Position numbers and translations under genes: made by a program. Positions 35,101-44,200 of a stretch of 64,000 bases of DNA are shown one piece after another (the stretch's first letter is position 1; every line of letters starts with the position of its first letter). The notes beneath the pieces were generated by a model. The model was not told the DNA's origin. It ran no database searches and saw only the letters and a program-made list of their open reading frames with translations. The DNA comes from Galaxea fascicularis. Lineage: Eukaryota > Cnidaria > Anthozoa > Scleractinia > Euphylliidae. The stretch is taken from positions 11,585,239 through 11,649,238 of the forward strand of contig OX419347.1 in NCBI GenBank assembly GCA_948470475.1, in the 5' to 3' direction.

Positions 35101-38100
35101 GCCGCTATTTTCCAATTCTTTGCATTTTAACCCACGCATCAGCCGATTTAATACATAATTCCCAGGTTTCTCTTCGACATCAAGCTGGATATTCCATGTT
35201 TCCGCGAAAAAGTAGTTAAAGGCACATTTGCGAGCTTACTGACGCGACGCAACCCTGCCATACAAAATTCTCGAACAGACCATGCCGCGAGTCGTTTGTT
35301 TGTCTTCACTGTTGGTGAAACTCTGTGACGTCATTAGTGCAAAATCGACTCTATCACTCAAACCGATAGTATTGTAGCTACTCGCGCATGCGCAGTAGCT
35401 ACAAAAACTGGCGTTATTTGACCCTGACGCGTCTCGGTTTCTAACAAGATCATGTCATTCGCAATTCATAGCGTATGCAAATTTGTTTCGTGCAACTTCA
35501 AAAAAAACAAAAACAAATCATAAACAAAGGAGAAGGATGAATCATTTGCGGCTATTCGTGACAGTATAAAGAGTTAGTTGCGCCTGTTGTACGCGCGTAC
35601 CGGAAAACGTCTGGCTGGTTCTTGTCAACGTATAATTATCCACTAGTTGTTTGATTCCAGAGTTACAGTAGCCGTTCAGGTTGAGATAATGGCAGCGAAA
35701 TTGTCCTTTATAAATTGTGCTTATTTCAACAACCGTCGGGGAAGAGACGGAATCAACGTAATGTCGCGCGAAAACGGCAACAGTTTGTATAGACCCAGAA
35801 ATGGAATACACAAGCGAGAAAGCAAGCGCACAAATAAATTTTGAAGTAACCCAACAAAAGTTCATCAGATACGACACTACTTTTTTCGTTCACAGAATGT
35901 ATCCCAGTTATTATCTACCAAGTTATTATGCTCCATGTTCAGTTACGCGCAAAGATAAAATTATCCGTTAAACATTGTAAGACTGATAGTTTTTCCTCAA
36001 GCGATCTTGCCGACTCAATCGTTTAACGGTTTAAGCTGTCCGTTTTTGGACTTTGGTCAACCGTTTAACGGTTTGAGTTATCCGTTTTTGGACATTGGGC
36101 AACCGTTTAACGTTTCAAGCTAACCGTTTAGGTTTTTGCTTGACCGTTTAACGCTTTAAGCTATCCGTTTTTGGACTTTGGTCAACCGTTTAAATATTTT
36201 GCTATCCGTTTAAACGGTTTTGGAAACCGTTTAAACGCTTGAGTTAACCGTTTAGTATCCGTTTACAACCGTTTTTCTAGGCCGTTTAACGGAAAAGCGT
36301 TAGTGTCCGTTTTCCCAAAGTAGGTCACAATTGCTGTGGAAAAATACACTGATTGCTGGCATTACAGTGCACATCATTTTTTGACTCAAAAAAACAAACT
36401 TGCATATGCAACAGTAATAGGATGCAAGTATTACTATACCTTTGCCTTTGAGAGTGCTACATTCTCATGATTGTTGCTCTTCATTACAAAGTACCGAGCC
36501 TCCTCAAAGAAGTCATCCACATTGATTTTATTCTTCTGCTTGGAGGCTTTAGCTACTTTACTCTTGATGTGAAGGCTCTCTGTCGATGAGTTATCACTCT
36601 CCCCACTTGATTGAGCCTCTTCTACAGGAGATGAAGCTTTCCTTTTCCTCCTTCTTACTTTAGCCTTTTCCTGTTGCTGTTTGTCTTCAGGACCCCCTTC
36701 ATTTTCTAACAAAAGTGATTTAACAACATGTACATTATGTAACTTGAAGAAGGCAGTGCTACACAAAATGAAATTCAGATTCGAGATACTGCAATGTAAT
36801 CAATTTGCTGTTTTTAAGGATCTACAAGTAATTTACAGTTTATTTCACATTACTTTTCCATGCCATGTTGTGAAGTTTGTTGGGAAGTTAGGTACTAGGT
36901 TATGAAGTAGCCAATTATGTGGCAAATTAGACAATCAAATTGGGATCTTCGAATTGAAGTGCCCAACTTCAGCTGCTCTAAACTTCGCAACTTCACATGC
37001 ACTGCAAACAGTTAATATTCGTCAAGTCTCTCTTGAGCGTTGTCAGTCAAGGGGAGGAGTGGGAACACATAAGCAAGGAACTTGTATGAGAGCGAAGCAA
37101 AATGCCCTAAAACATAGCAAGAATGCAAATCATGAAAGCCCCTGAAAAAACCCCCGCATATGCGGTCCTCATGCACATGGCCACCATGAACAGCCACTGA
37201 ATGCATTGGCTTGAGTTTAACTTAGCCTAAATTACATTCAGCCACATAAAAGACAGTAAAAGACATTTAAAGACAGTCATGTTATAATGTACTAATTATC
37301 GGTAGGTTATTTTTGTAAATCATTGCTACTCTGAACACACACCTGATTCTGATTTAGAGGATGCTGATGATGATGGAGTACCTGATCCTGTTAGCTCATC
37401 TCCTTCACTAAAATCCTCCTCGACACTGGCATTACTGCCTTCACTACCATCCTCCAAGTCGTCAATGACCTCCATATCTTCATCCTCAGTACCGCCATCT
37501 TTGCTTGGTGTCTCTACATCTTTAGCCACAGCAACTTTGGTTTCTGATACCAACTCCTCCATCACATCTTCTGTAACTGTCACACAAGTACCATACCAGC
37601 CATTAATTGGAACTACAGTGTATTTGAGTAAAACTTGGAAACCTCCAAACAATCAGGGATGAACTGTTTATCAAAGCTTGTAAACCAGGCCTCTATGCAA
37701 AAGTTGAGAAGGGTCTACGGTGGGTTTGGGACTGCAGTCACCCACACATTAAAAACAAGAATGCCAGTAGGAACATTTCCAATATATTATTTTTCTTAAT
37801 AGTGGTCATCCAAGGCAAAGCCAGACAACCTTCTAACTCAAACTTAATTACAGCTATCCAATTTCAAACAGGATTATACAAGGATTTACCAATGAGCAAA
37901 TTAGAACAAACGCCATCTGACATAATATTACAATGTAAGATAAATTCAATGTAACAATACATTGTAAAACACCCCTGTACCTTGATTTACTTTTCCATGA
38001 CCTTCCCTGCCTGAAACATAAAATGTTATGTATTTGCAGCACAGGAGTGCTCTCTCACCTTTTGTCTCTGAGACCTCCTCACTAGATTCTGGAGCACTAT

Positions 38101-40519
38101 CTTTAACCTAAACACACAAAAAATGCAGATAAACTTTATTACACATGTATTGCAATACAATAAATTATTATTATTCAATTGTTTATGACTGAACAAACCT
38201 GAAGTTGTTGTTCCTCTTTTGTTTGCTTTTTTTCTACTGTAGCAGATATCTTTGCTCCCTTTCCACTGCCTTTCTTCTGTTGCTTTTTCTCTGGCTTCCT
38301 TTCACTTGCCTTGCTCTTAACTACAGCACTTTCTCCCCCATCTTTTCCCTCAGGTTTAGTCTCCCCAGCGGTAATGTCCACTTGTATGGTGTCACTAATT
38401 TTAGTTACAGAGGAGTTATTGGGTTCACTTGCTTTTGCCTCCTTCTTGGTTGTAACTCCAGTGGCTTTCTTCTTGTCCCCTGAGACTGTTTTTCCTTTCT
38501 CCTTCGAAACTTTGCTTTGTCCTTTACTTCCTTCCGCTGTTTTCTTGCTAGCTTCCTTCTTGACTTCTTTCTTAACAGCCACACTCTTTGCGCTGTCTTT
38601 CTTAACATCCTTAGCAGTTTCTTTCTTCTTAGTAATGGCTGTTTTTTTGGATGCATTCTCTACTTTCTTAACAGCCTCCTTACCCTTGTCTACAACTTCC
38701 TTTGTTTCACCAACTTTTGATGTCTGCTCCTGCTTTTTCTTGGGTTCCTTCTCGACAGCTTTGCTTTCAGATTCACCATCAGCAGGTTTTGGAACTCTCT
38801 GCTTGTTCTTTGAAGTGTCTTTCTCTTTCTCTTTCCCCTTGTCTTTCTCCTTGTTTGCATTACCACTATCAGGTTGACTGGTAGGCTTCTCCTTCTCTTT
38901 AGGTTTAGCTTTGTTTTCTTTACTGAATTCTTTTCCAAGTTGCTCTTCTTTCTCTTTGACTTGTGGTTTCACCTGTTCCACATCTGCCACCTTAGTAGTA
39001 TCTGCATCAGACGTCTTTACAATTTTTGGTTTACTTGGCACCTGGTTTACACTTTTTGAGTTCACTCCACTGTTAAGAGTCTTCTCTTTCGTCTGTTTTT
39101 TTGGACTGGGTTCTTTTTCCGTGTGTTTCTTTTTAGGTGAGTCACTTTTGACATCTCTGCTAGCTTTTCGTTTTCTACTTGGTGCTGAAAGACATTTTAT
39201 ACAGAAATTTAATGAAAAGAAGCACTTAAAATCAGTTGGGGTAAAGTTGCAAATCTAAAAAAAGTTGACAGAAAACACAGAAACTGTTTTTGTGGAAGAG
39301 TTTGGAAATTCCTCATGTTAGACACCTCTTTAGCCTAATATTTCACGGTTTTCATTCAACAGAAGGCTGTAAAAAGTGTATAATACAGTTACCTAATGAG
39401 CTTTTTCTGTTGCAGTTTTTGTGCAGGAGGAAGGACAAGAAGCTCCTGTTAGGATGCCCAGGAATTCACAAAATTAAGTTTAGATTTTTGTGAGAAAACC
39501 ACTTGTGTACGAAATCCTGTGCACTGTCACAGTCATATCAGACAATTTTGTAGATCAACCTACCACTTGTTTTTACCGCAGCTGTATCAAGTTCAGCAGC
39601 AAACTCATCATTTGCCTGTTCACCAAGAATGTCGTCCAGGACATTCAGTTCTTCACCATCAAAGTCTGTTTAAAAAAAAAAAAAGAAAAAAATTGGCTTA
39701 AAACTTTGTGCATACATACACTGTCAGAAACAGTCCTCACTGATAACTTTATATACATGTACACCGATCCGTTTAGCTGCAATGTAGAATAATTCCTTTT
39801 TAAGTGCCACATGGAAGTAACCTGTAAAATATAAACATTAATTTTTTCCTTCCCTTCCCTATTAAGTCAGTGTAAAAATGGCCCAAAAATGTCTTCTTCT
39901 ATCCCTTGTACTCTGTCACTTGGCATTGAAAGCAACCACATGGCCTACATTCATTTTATACAATTAACAAGAGGCTAAGCTTCCCTCAGCTGCAAGCCTT
40001 ACTTGACATAATAGTTTTGAGTTTAAATAAAGCAGGCTTTGAAGAATTTTACAAATTTGACAAACTTACAGGAAATGCTTGTAATTATCAATTAAGTGCT
40101 AAAAGCGTAAATGTCCTGCGTAAACCTTTTGAAGTTTATTTTACTGAAATGCACTCCAGTGTACGCAGGTGTATGCCGTGTTTTTTTGTCTCGTTATCAT
40201 ATGCCAAAACGGAACAAGACTGCGTTCGACAAATTATTAAAATACACTTTAAAAAATCAAACGATCGCACTATCCACAAGTTAGAGAAAACTAAAAGTAA
40301 TCTATGTATACCAATTTCAATAAACAAACTACGTTATAACGTCTTACAAAAGAAACTGGACCAAAAATTTGAATAAACTCATGTTCTAATTTTGGCGTCA
40401 CAAAGTCATCGAAATCAACCTTGCGTTCCTTCCCAATGCCTCCGCTTTTTACACTAAAAACAAACCAACTTACTCGTTTCCAATTCGTCGGGGGATGATA
40501 GTTCTCCTTCTTCGGCCAT
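21649..40519 (-). CDS. YTHDC1: YTH domain-containing protein 1 (nuclear m6A reader), complete, 16 exons
   Basis: Predicted nuclear reader of N6-methyladenosine in RNA, acting in splicing and export. Exons from 5': 40474-40519, 39564-39665, 38199-39184, 38059-38107, 37343-37570, 36440-36705, 31484-31537, 30738-30910, 29077-29161, 27903-28024, 26411-26463, 25208-25259, 24320-24362, 22901-22966, 22706-22801, 21649-21741. Phases agree throughout; 837 aa against about 727 in human. Order: acidic start with [10 protein letters not shown] (as in vertebrate YTHDC1), a 328-residue Lys/Glu/Ser-rich disordered region, an acidic stretch, a basic KVRRRKRK motif, the YTH domain (about 538-685), and an Arg/Ser/Tyr-rich tail ending RSSRRR. 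The tail keeps a short conserved block with DEFLRRTQ. It is divergent from PHF24. Intron 6 holds a 3.6-kb transposon. Confidence 0.96.
23675..23786. mobile_element. 112-bp MITE flanked by TTA
   Basis: The ends AGGCTGGTTCTCACTAGCG (23675-23693) and CGCTAGTGAGAACCAGCCT are perfect inverted repeats. TTA flanks both sides (23672-23674 and 23787-23789). TTA duplications fit the TWA target of PIF/Harbinger-type elements; family is inference. It lies in a YTHDC1 intron. Confidence 0.75.
25339..25477. mobile_element. Foldback element in a YTHDC1 intron
   Basis: agagtgttttcac-tcatgtgac at the left is mirrored by gtcatgtgaaaacactct at the right, 139 bp in all. There is no clear target duplication and no coding capacity. 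Confidence 0.6.
28333..28418. repeat. TCGA-rich palindromic block
   Basis: It is built from alternating ctcgaa, ttcgag and cctcga units with self-complementary halves (actcgaacctcgat against atcgaggttcgagt). It can form a hairpin. It is in a YTHDC1 intron and has no coding role. Confidence 0.6.
29547..29885. mobile_element. pogo/Tigger-like MITE with TA duplication
   Basis: The left end is CAGTTGAAACTCGATTATCC and the right end is the near-perfect inverted copy gataatcgaggttcgactg. Both are flanked by TA (29545-29546 and 29886-29887). The interior repeats gtccggataat and gtccagataat at both ends, as subterminal binding sites often do. At 339 bp with no transposase it is non-autonomous. CAGT-GAA-CTCGATTATCCGGA ends are typical of pogo-group elements. 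Confidence 0.85.
30295..30472. mobile_element. Foldback element with AGGGCTGTCA ends
   Basis: agggctgtcactaa at the left and taatgacagccct at the right are inverted copies. The interior repeats tagctggggatat. It is 178 bp with no ORF, in a YTHDC1 intron. Confidence 0.6.
31006..31063. repeat. (AAT)n microsatellite
   Basis: Near-uninterrupted ATA/AAT triplets in a YTHDC1 intron. A second tract lies at about 31700-31746. Confidence 0.9.
31918..32000. repeat. Tandem duplication of about 45 bp
   Basis: ggcatctatctaactcaaag-tccgcttct is followed by ggcatctatctaattcaaag-ttcgcttct; the two copies differ at a few bases. Confidence 0.7.
32052..32169. repeat. (AAT)n/(GATAAT)n microsatellite
   Basis: A long impure AAT tract with GAT interruptions. 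Its reverse complement produces a spurious poly-Leu/poly-Ile ORF. Confidence 0.9.
32819..33035. repeat. 62-bp tandem repeat, about 3.5 copies
   Basis: The unit runs gtttaaacggtttgcttatc, cgtttaaaaaaatttgcatc, cgtttaacgctttggcgaga. Three full copies and one partial follow each other with only a few substitutions. It forms the inner part of the left subterminal array of the transposon. Confidence 0.9.
34991..35139 (-). CDS. Exon-like N-terminus of a type II membrane protein inside the transposon
   Basis: From ATG at 35137-35139 the frame encodes [20 protein letters not shown], then [10 protein letters not shown], then a hydrophobic segment [19 protein letters not shown]. It ends with two extra bases GG at a strong donor, GG|gtaagt (donor at 34989-34990). 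A short polar N-terminus then one membrane helix is the layout of a type II protein such as a Golgi enzyme. The frame stays open upstream to a TAA near 35245, and a short upstream ORF (starting MVCSRILYG) ends at that TAA. I found no downstream exon in the element. This may be a captured first exon or chance. Confidence 0.35.
35326..35393. promoter_or_regulatory. CRE and NRF-1 consensus sites inside the transposon
   Basis: A perfect CRE palindrome TGACGTCA lies at 35326-35333 and a perfect NRF-1 palindrome GCGCATGCGC at 35384-35393. Both sit 190-255 bp upstream of the minus-strand exon-like segment, the usual place for a housekeeping promoter. Factor binding is inference. Confidence 0.5.
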
Positions 40520-41207
40520 CTGGTGAAAGTAAATGAATAAAAATCTCTTTTTTCCTGTCGCAGAATCTGAGCTTGTGTCTCGGGTGAAGCGTGTAGCATT
40601 TCAAATGATTATTATGGGATACCTCGTACAAGTCCTCTATCGGCCGTGGAATCCTCCGGGAACTTTTCGAGGCATTGGGAAACACATTGCCGGATTTCAT
40701 ACCGTGAGGGCATGGGTATGAGTCCGTGTATTATGGGATTAACAACACAAGACCCATATATTCTGAAAGAGCACACCAAGCTTCACAAAATCCTCAAGTT
40801 TCGTGTTAATTGGGCCAATATTGAACAAGATACAGCCATTCAAAAACTCCAAAATTTGCTAAGGAATGTATGGATTTCCGGACATTTCCGGACAAGTGTG
40901 GTCCGGTAATCCATACATTTGTTAGTAAATTTTTAAGTTTTTGAATGGCTGTGTCTTGTTCAATATTGGCCCAATTAACACGAAACTTGAGGATTTTGTA
41001 AAGGTCGGTGCGCTCTTTCAGAATATATGGGTCTTGTGTTGTTAATCCCATAATACACGGACTCATACCCATGCCCTCACGGTATGAAATCCGGCATGGT
41101 TGCCACATTCCAAAATCTATGAGCAGTGAGCGAATGTAAACAAAGTTACGCGAAGGAGTATCTAGCAGTCGAAAAAATGTGACTTGAAACGCCGACGAGA
41201 CTTCGCA
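40520..41207. promoter_or_regulatory. Divergent spacer between YTHDC1 and PHF24
   Basis: Only 688 bp separate the two start codons, so promoters must lie here. Most of the space (40689-41095) is taken by a long hairpin. About 170 bp remain on the YTHDC1 side and 112 bp on the PHF24 side. Confidence 0.6.
40689..41095. repeat. 407-bp near-perfect hairpin (foldback) between two gene starts
   Basis: The left arm starting gccggatttcataccgtgag at 40689 is matched by the reverse complement of the right arm ending at 41095. About 185-190 bp per arm agree with roughly a dozen differences. The centre near 40892 holds a second stem (tccggac / gtccgg). Both arms can be read outward-to-centre as the same stop-free peptide of about 60 residues (ISYREGMGMSPCIMGLTTQD...). 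Confidence 0.85.
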
Positions 41208-44200
41208 ATGGGCGTGATTGTGTCCAAAGAAAATCGCGATCGCACGAAAAAAGTTCAACAAACTGCGGCAGTGGTTTCAGCGTTGAAGATGGCATCCAAA
41301 GACGCTAAAAGTGATGGCAGTCCTAGTCTTAGCAACCACAGTAACGACAAGACCTTATCGCTTCAAAGCCAAACGCTCCTGGATTCCCATGAACAGCGAA
41401 ATGATAAATTTGTGGACAGAAATGATGATTTTGACAGAGAACACATGGGAAGCTTAAATCATGACAAGTCATCTTTAACCTATGGCCTCCCTGAGTTGAC
41501 AGATTCTTATGCACACAGTAGTGGTACAACAGGATACTGGAACACAAGTGACAAGGCTGTTGTCACTATTCCATATTTTGGGGCTTGGAAAAACAGAGTA
41601 AGTATAAGCAGTTGCAACAATGAGTACGAGTCTGTGTTTATTTTTGAGAGCCTCAGCTTGCTCCCTTAGCTTTTAAGAAGCAAAGTCAAGTTCCGCGCGC
41701 AAACAAAATAAGCTTAATTAATGTCATTAAAAAGTTTTCAGGGTCGCATTCTTTGACAGCATTACTAACTACGCCAGACTTGCAAATACCCTGTTACATC
41801 GAAGATACACCCTCAGTGGAAAAAGGGTTTATTTGACGTGGATATTTGGTGAGAACCTGGTGTGGGGAGAGGGTACACCCATCTATAAGCTATTATGGGT
41901 ATGTGAAGGGTATGGTTTTCAGTTTAGTCTGGGTCAGGGTTAAAGTATTTGGTCAGCAGCTATGATCGGCCATCCCCTGGAGGGGGGACCTTTGGTGCAA
42001 GGGAGGGGACTTTGTGCAGGGCCCAGGCAAAGTCCTTAATTTCCCCCTCCTAGGTGGACCTCATTAAGCTGCCTTAAAAATAATGTGTAATTTGCTCAGG
42101 GGATGGCCGTTGATGGCTGTGTTAAGGATACAGGGTATCATTATTTTTCAAAGAACTGATCAATAAATTTGCCTGAGAAAAATCACCCTTCTCTGTGATA
42201 TTACCAAAAAAAGCTTAGCAGTCATTGGACACTCTAGCTTTGCTTTTTTAAATGCTACTCACAGGTTGCATACTTAGCAAGTGTTGAAGAGCTCCAAAGA
42301 AATGTTCCTGCACTCTGGCCACTTGAAAAGTAGGTTAGAACAAATTAATAACAGGAGGATGGGGGTCAAGCTAGGGAGACTGGAGAGGAGGAGGAGGCAC
42401 TTATGCCAGCAAAACCCATGATTCTGATTTTGTTAATTGGTTAATTTGTTGATACACTGTCAATCAGTGTCAGTCAACTGCAAAAAATTAGTGGACATTA
42501 ATTTTTCAGAATTGTGTGGTTTGTCTGTAAGTGTTTACCCTCCTTCTCTCCCACTCCCATTCGGAGCAGGGTTGGCGCAGTGGCGAGAGCGCTCGCCTTC
42601 CACCAATGTGTCCTGGGTTTGATTCCCACACTTGGTGTCATAAGTGGGCTGAGTTTGTTGGTTCTCTACTCTGCTCCAAGAGGTTTTTCTCCGGGTACTC
42701 CGGTTTTCCCCTCTCCTCAAAAATCAACATTTGATTTGATTTGAGTTAGAGTTTATTTGATTTTGAGGGCGATAGAGTCATATGTGTCTTAGGACTACTG
42801 TGTTTCACCCTCTTTAAATAAAGCCTACAGTATTACTTGAGCCCCTGTGCTCCTAGTTTTTGGTCTCACCCTAATTTTCACCAGAATGCAGAAGAATGTC
42901 TTTGGAGCTCTTTGTTTGTACAGGAATGCAATGCAGGCTTCATGTTACTGGGCAGGTTTAAAATCACATTCCAGATGCTAAGAGTTGAAACATGAAGTAT
43001 CAGATAGGGGTGCAGGGATAATTATGTATAGTTGCAGTTAAATTAAAATTCAGGTTAAAATGTTTACCAAGGTTAAAAATCAATTTCCTTTGTCTCATAA
43101 CCCTAATTTTGAATAATTATATGTAGGCTTAGGAGACAGAGTGATTTGAGAATCAACCCTAAGGTAAAAAAATATATGCCTTGTATTTTTACCTGCAATG
43201 TAAACTATAAGGTCAATATCACAACAGTGGGGCCCATGGTCTATATTCTTTACAAGTTTGTGTACATGTGTACATGTAGGTTACATTACATGCCCATGGG
43301 TTTTTACGTGGCATCCAGCGAGCCAATAAGGTGTGCATCTAAACTGATCACATGTTGAGAACTAATGGCCAGTACAATAATCTTAGTAGTTACAGTGTAT
43401 TTTACAGTAATATTGTATGTGCATAGTTCCTGTATGTACATGAAAAGAAGTGTGGTCTGGTCTTCGGTTTAAACCCAAACCCTGGTGTTGTGTAATTAGC
43501 TCACTCCAACTCAGTTGACCAACCAAATGGCAGTTCTATTTTAAAACATTACAGTCCAATTTGCAGTATTTGTGTTTACAAGTTTCAAAATATAATGATT
43601 TTACTATAATGAGTAATTATTATTACATCTGATCCAGTCCAAAAAAAAATGGTAAACTATAGAACCATTATGCATATTAAAAAGATCTCTTAAGTTATTT
43701 GTGCATTCTATTAAGCAAACAAAACAAAGAAACATGTATTTGGGCCAGACCAGCTGGCTTCCTGCAAAGTGGCATTTAAATATACAGCTGTTGTAGCTGT
43801 TTTTACCTTTAGATCCAAAATATCTTTAAACTCACTCAGTGTTGGCACACAGACCAGGAAGGATGTTAGAAATGACTACACTTACTGACTGAAACAAAAC
43901 CGATCTGATAAGGTGATTCCTTTTGTTAAGAAATCATTCATTTTAGTGATGGCACTAATTTCATGACATGAATCAAGGTCGTTTACATCATGACATAATT
44001 GCAGAGGTTCATTTCAGACACATTAAAAAACCAATGCATAAAATCATGGCAAAAGTTGATATGAGTGAATTTAGAAAAATTTTGGATTTTAAGGCCAAAA
44101 AGTGATATACATAAATGTACATGTATGCCCCTGGAAACCCTTGAATTGCAGTCTAAACACTGCATAATATTTAGTGCATGACTATGCCTGCTAAATTTGA

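Larger units (their letters stand above)
32724..36328. mobile_element. 3.6-kb DNA transposon with 41-bp perfect TIRs in YTHDC1 intron 6
   Basis: The left TIR 32724-32764 (starting gtgacctactttgggaaaac) and the right TIR 36288-36328 are exact inverted copies over 41 bp. The junctions read CAATTG on both sides (32719-32724 and 36328-36333), so the duplication is AATT or CAATTG; palindromy makes its length ambiguous. Each end has about 300 bp packed with CCGTTTAA / TTAAACGG motifs, like arrays of transposase-binding sites. The 2.9-kb interior has no recognisable transposase (longest ORF 137 codons at 33832-34245, no known domain), so it is non-autonomous. It carries a promoter-like stretch and an exon-like segment on the minus strand. 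It is wholly intronic. I cannot assign a superfamily. Confidence 0.88.
27956..36505 (-). other. YTHDC1: YTH domain of YTHDC1 (end of exon 6 through start of exon 10)
   Basis: The domain opens with [20 protein letters not shown] and continues through GVWSTP (exon 7), [17 protein letters not shown] (exon 8), LRNPWND (exon 9) and [12 protein letters not shown] (exon 10). The two cage tryptophans that hold the methyl group are present at W562 (GVWS) and W613 (PWVLP), 51 residues apart as in human YTHDC1. The [15 protein letters not shown] core is nearly invariant with vertebrates. The binding pocket should therefore be functional. Confidence 0.93.

Noticed and set aside
38311..38877. 188-codon plus-strand ORF, hydrophobic and membrane-like
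   Set aside because: It is the exact antisense of the Lys/Glu-rich YTHDC1 exon; Lys and Glu codons read backwards give Phe, Leu and Ser.
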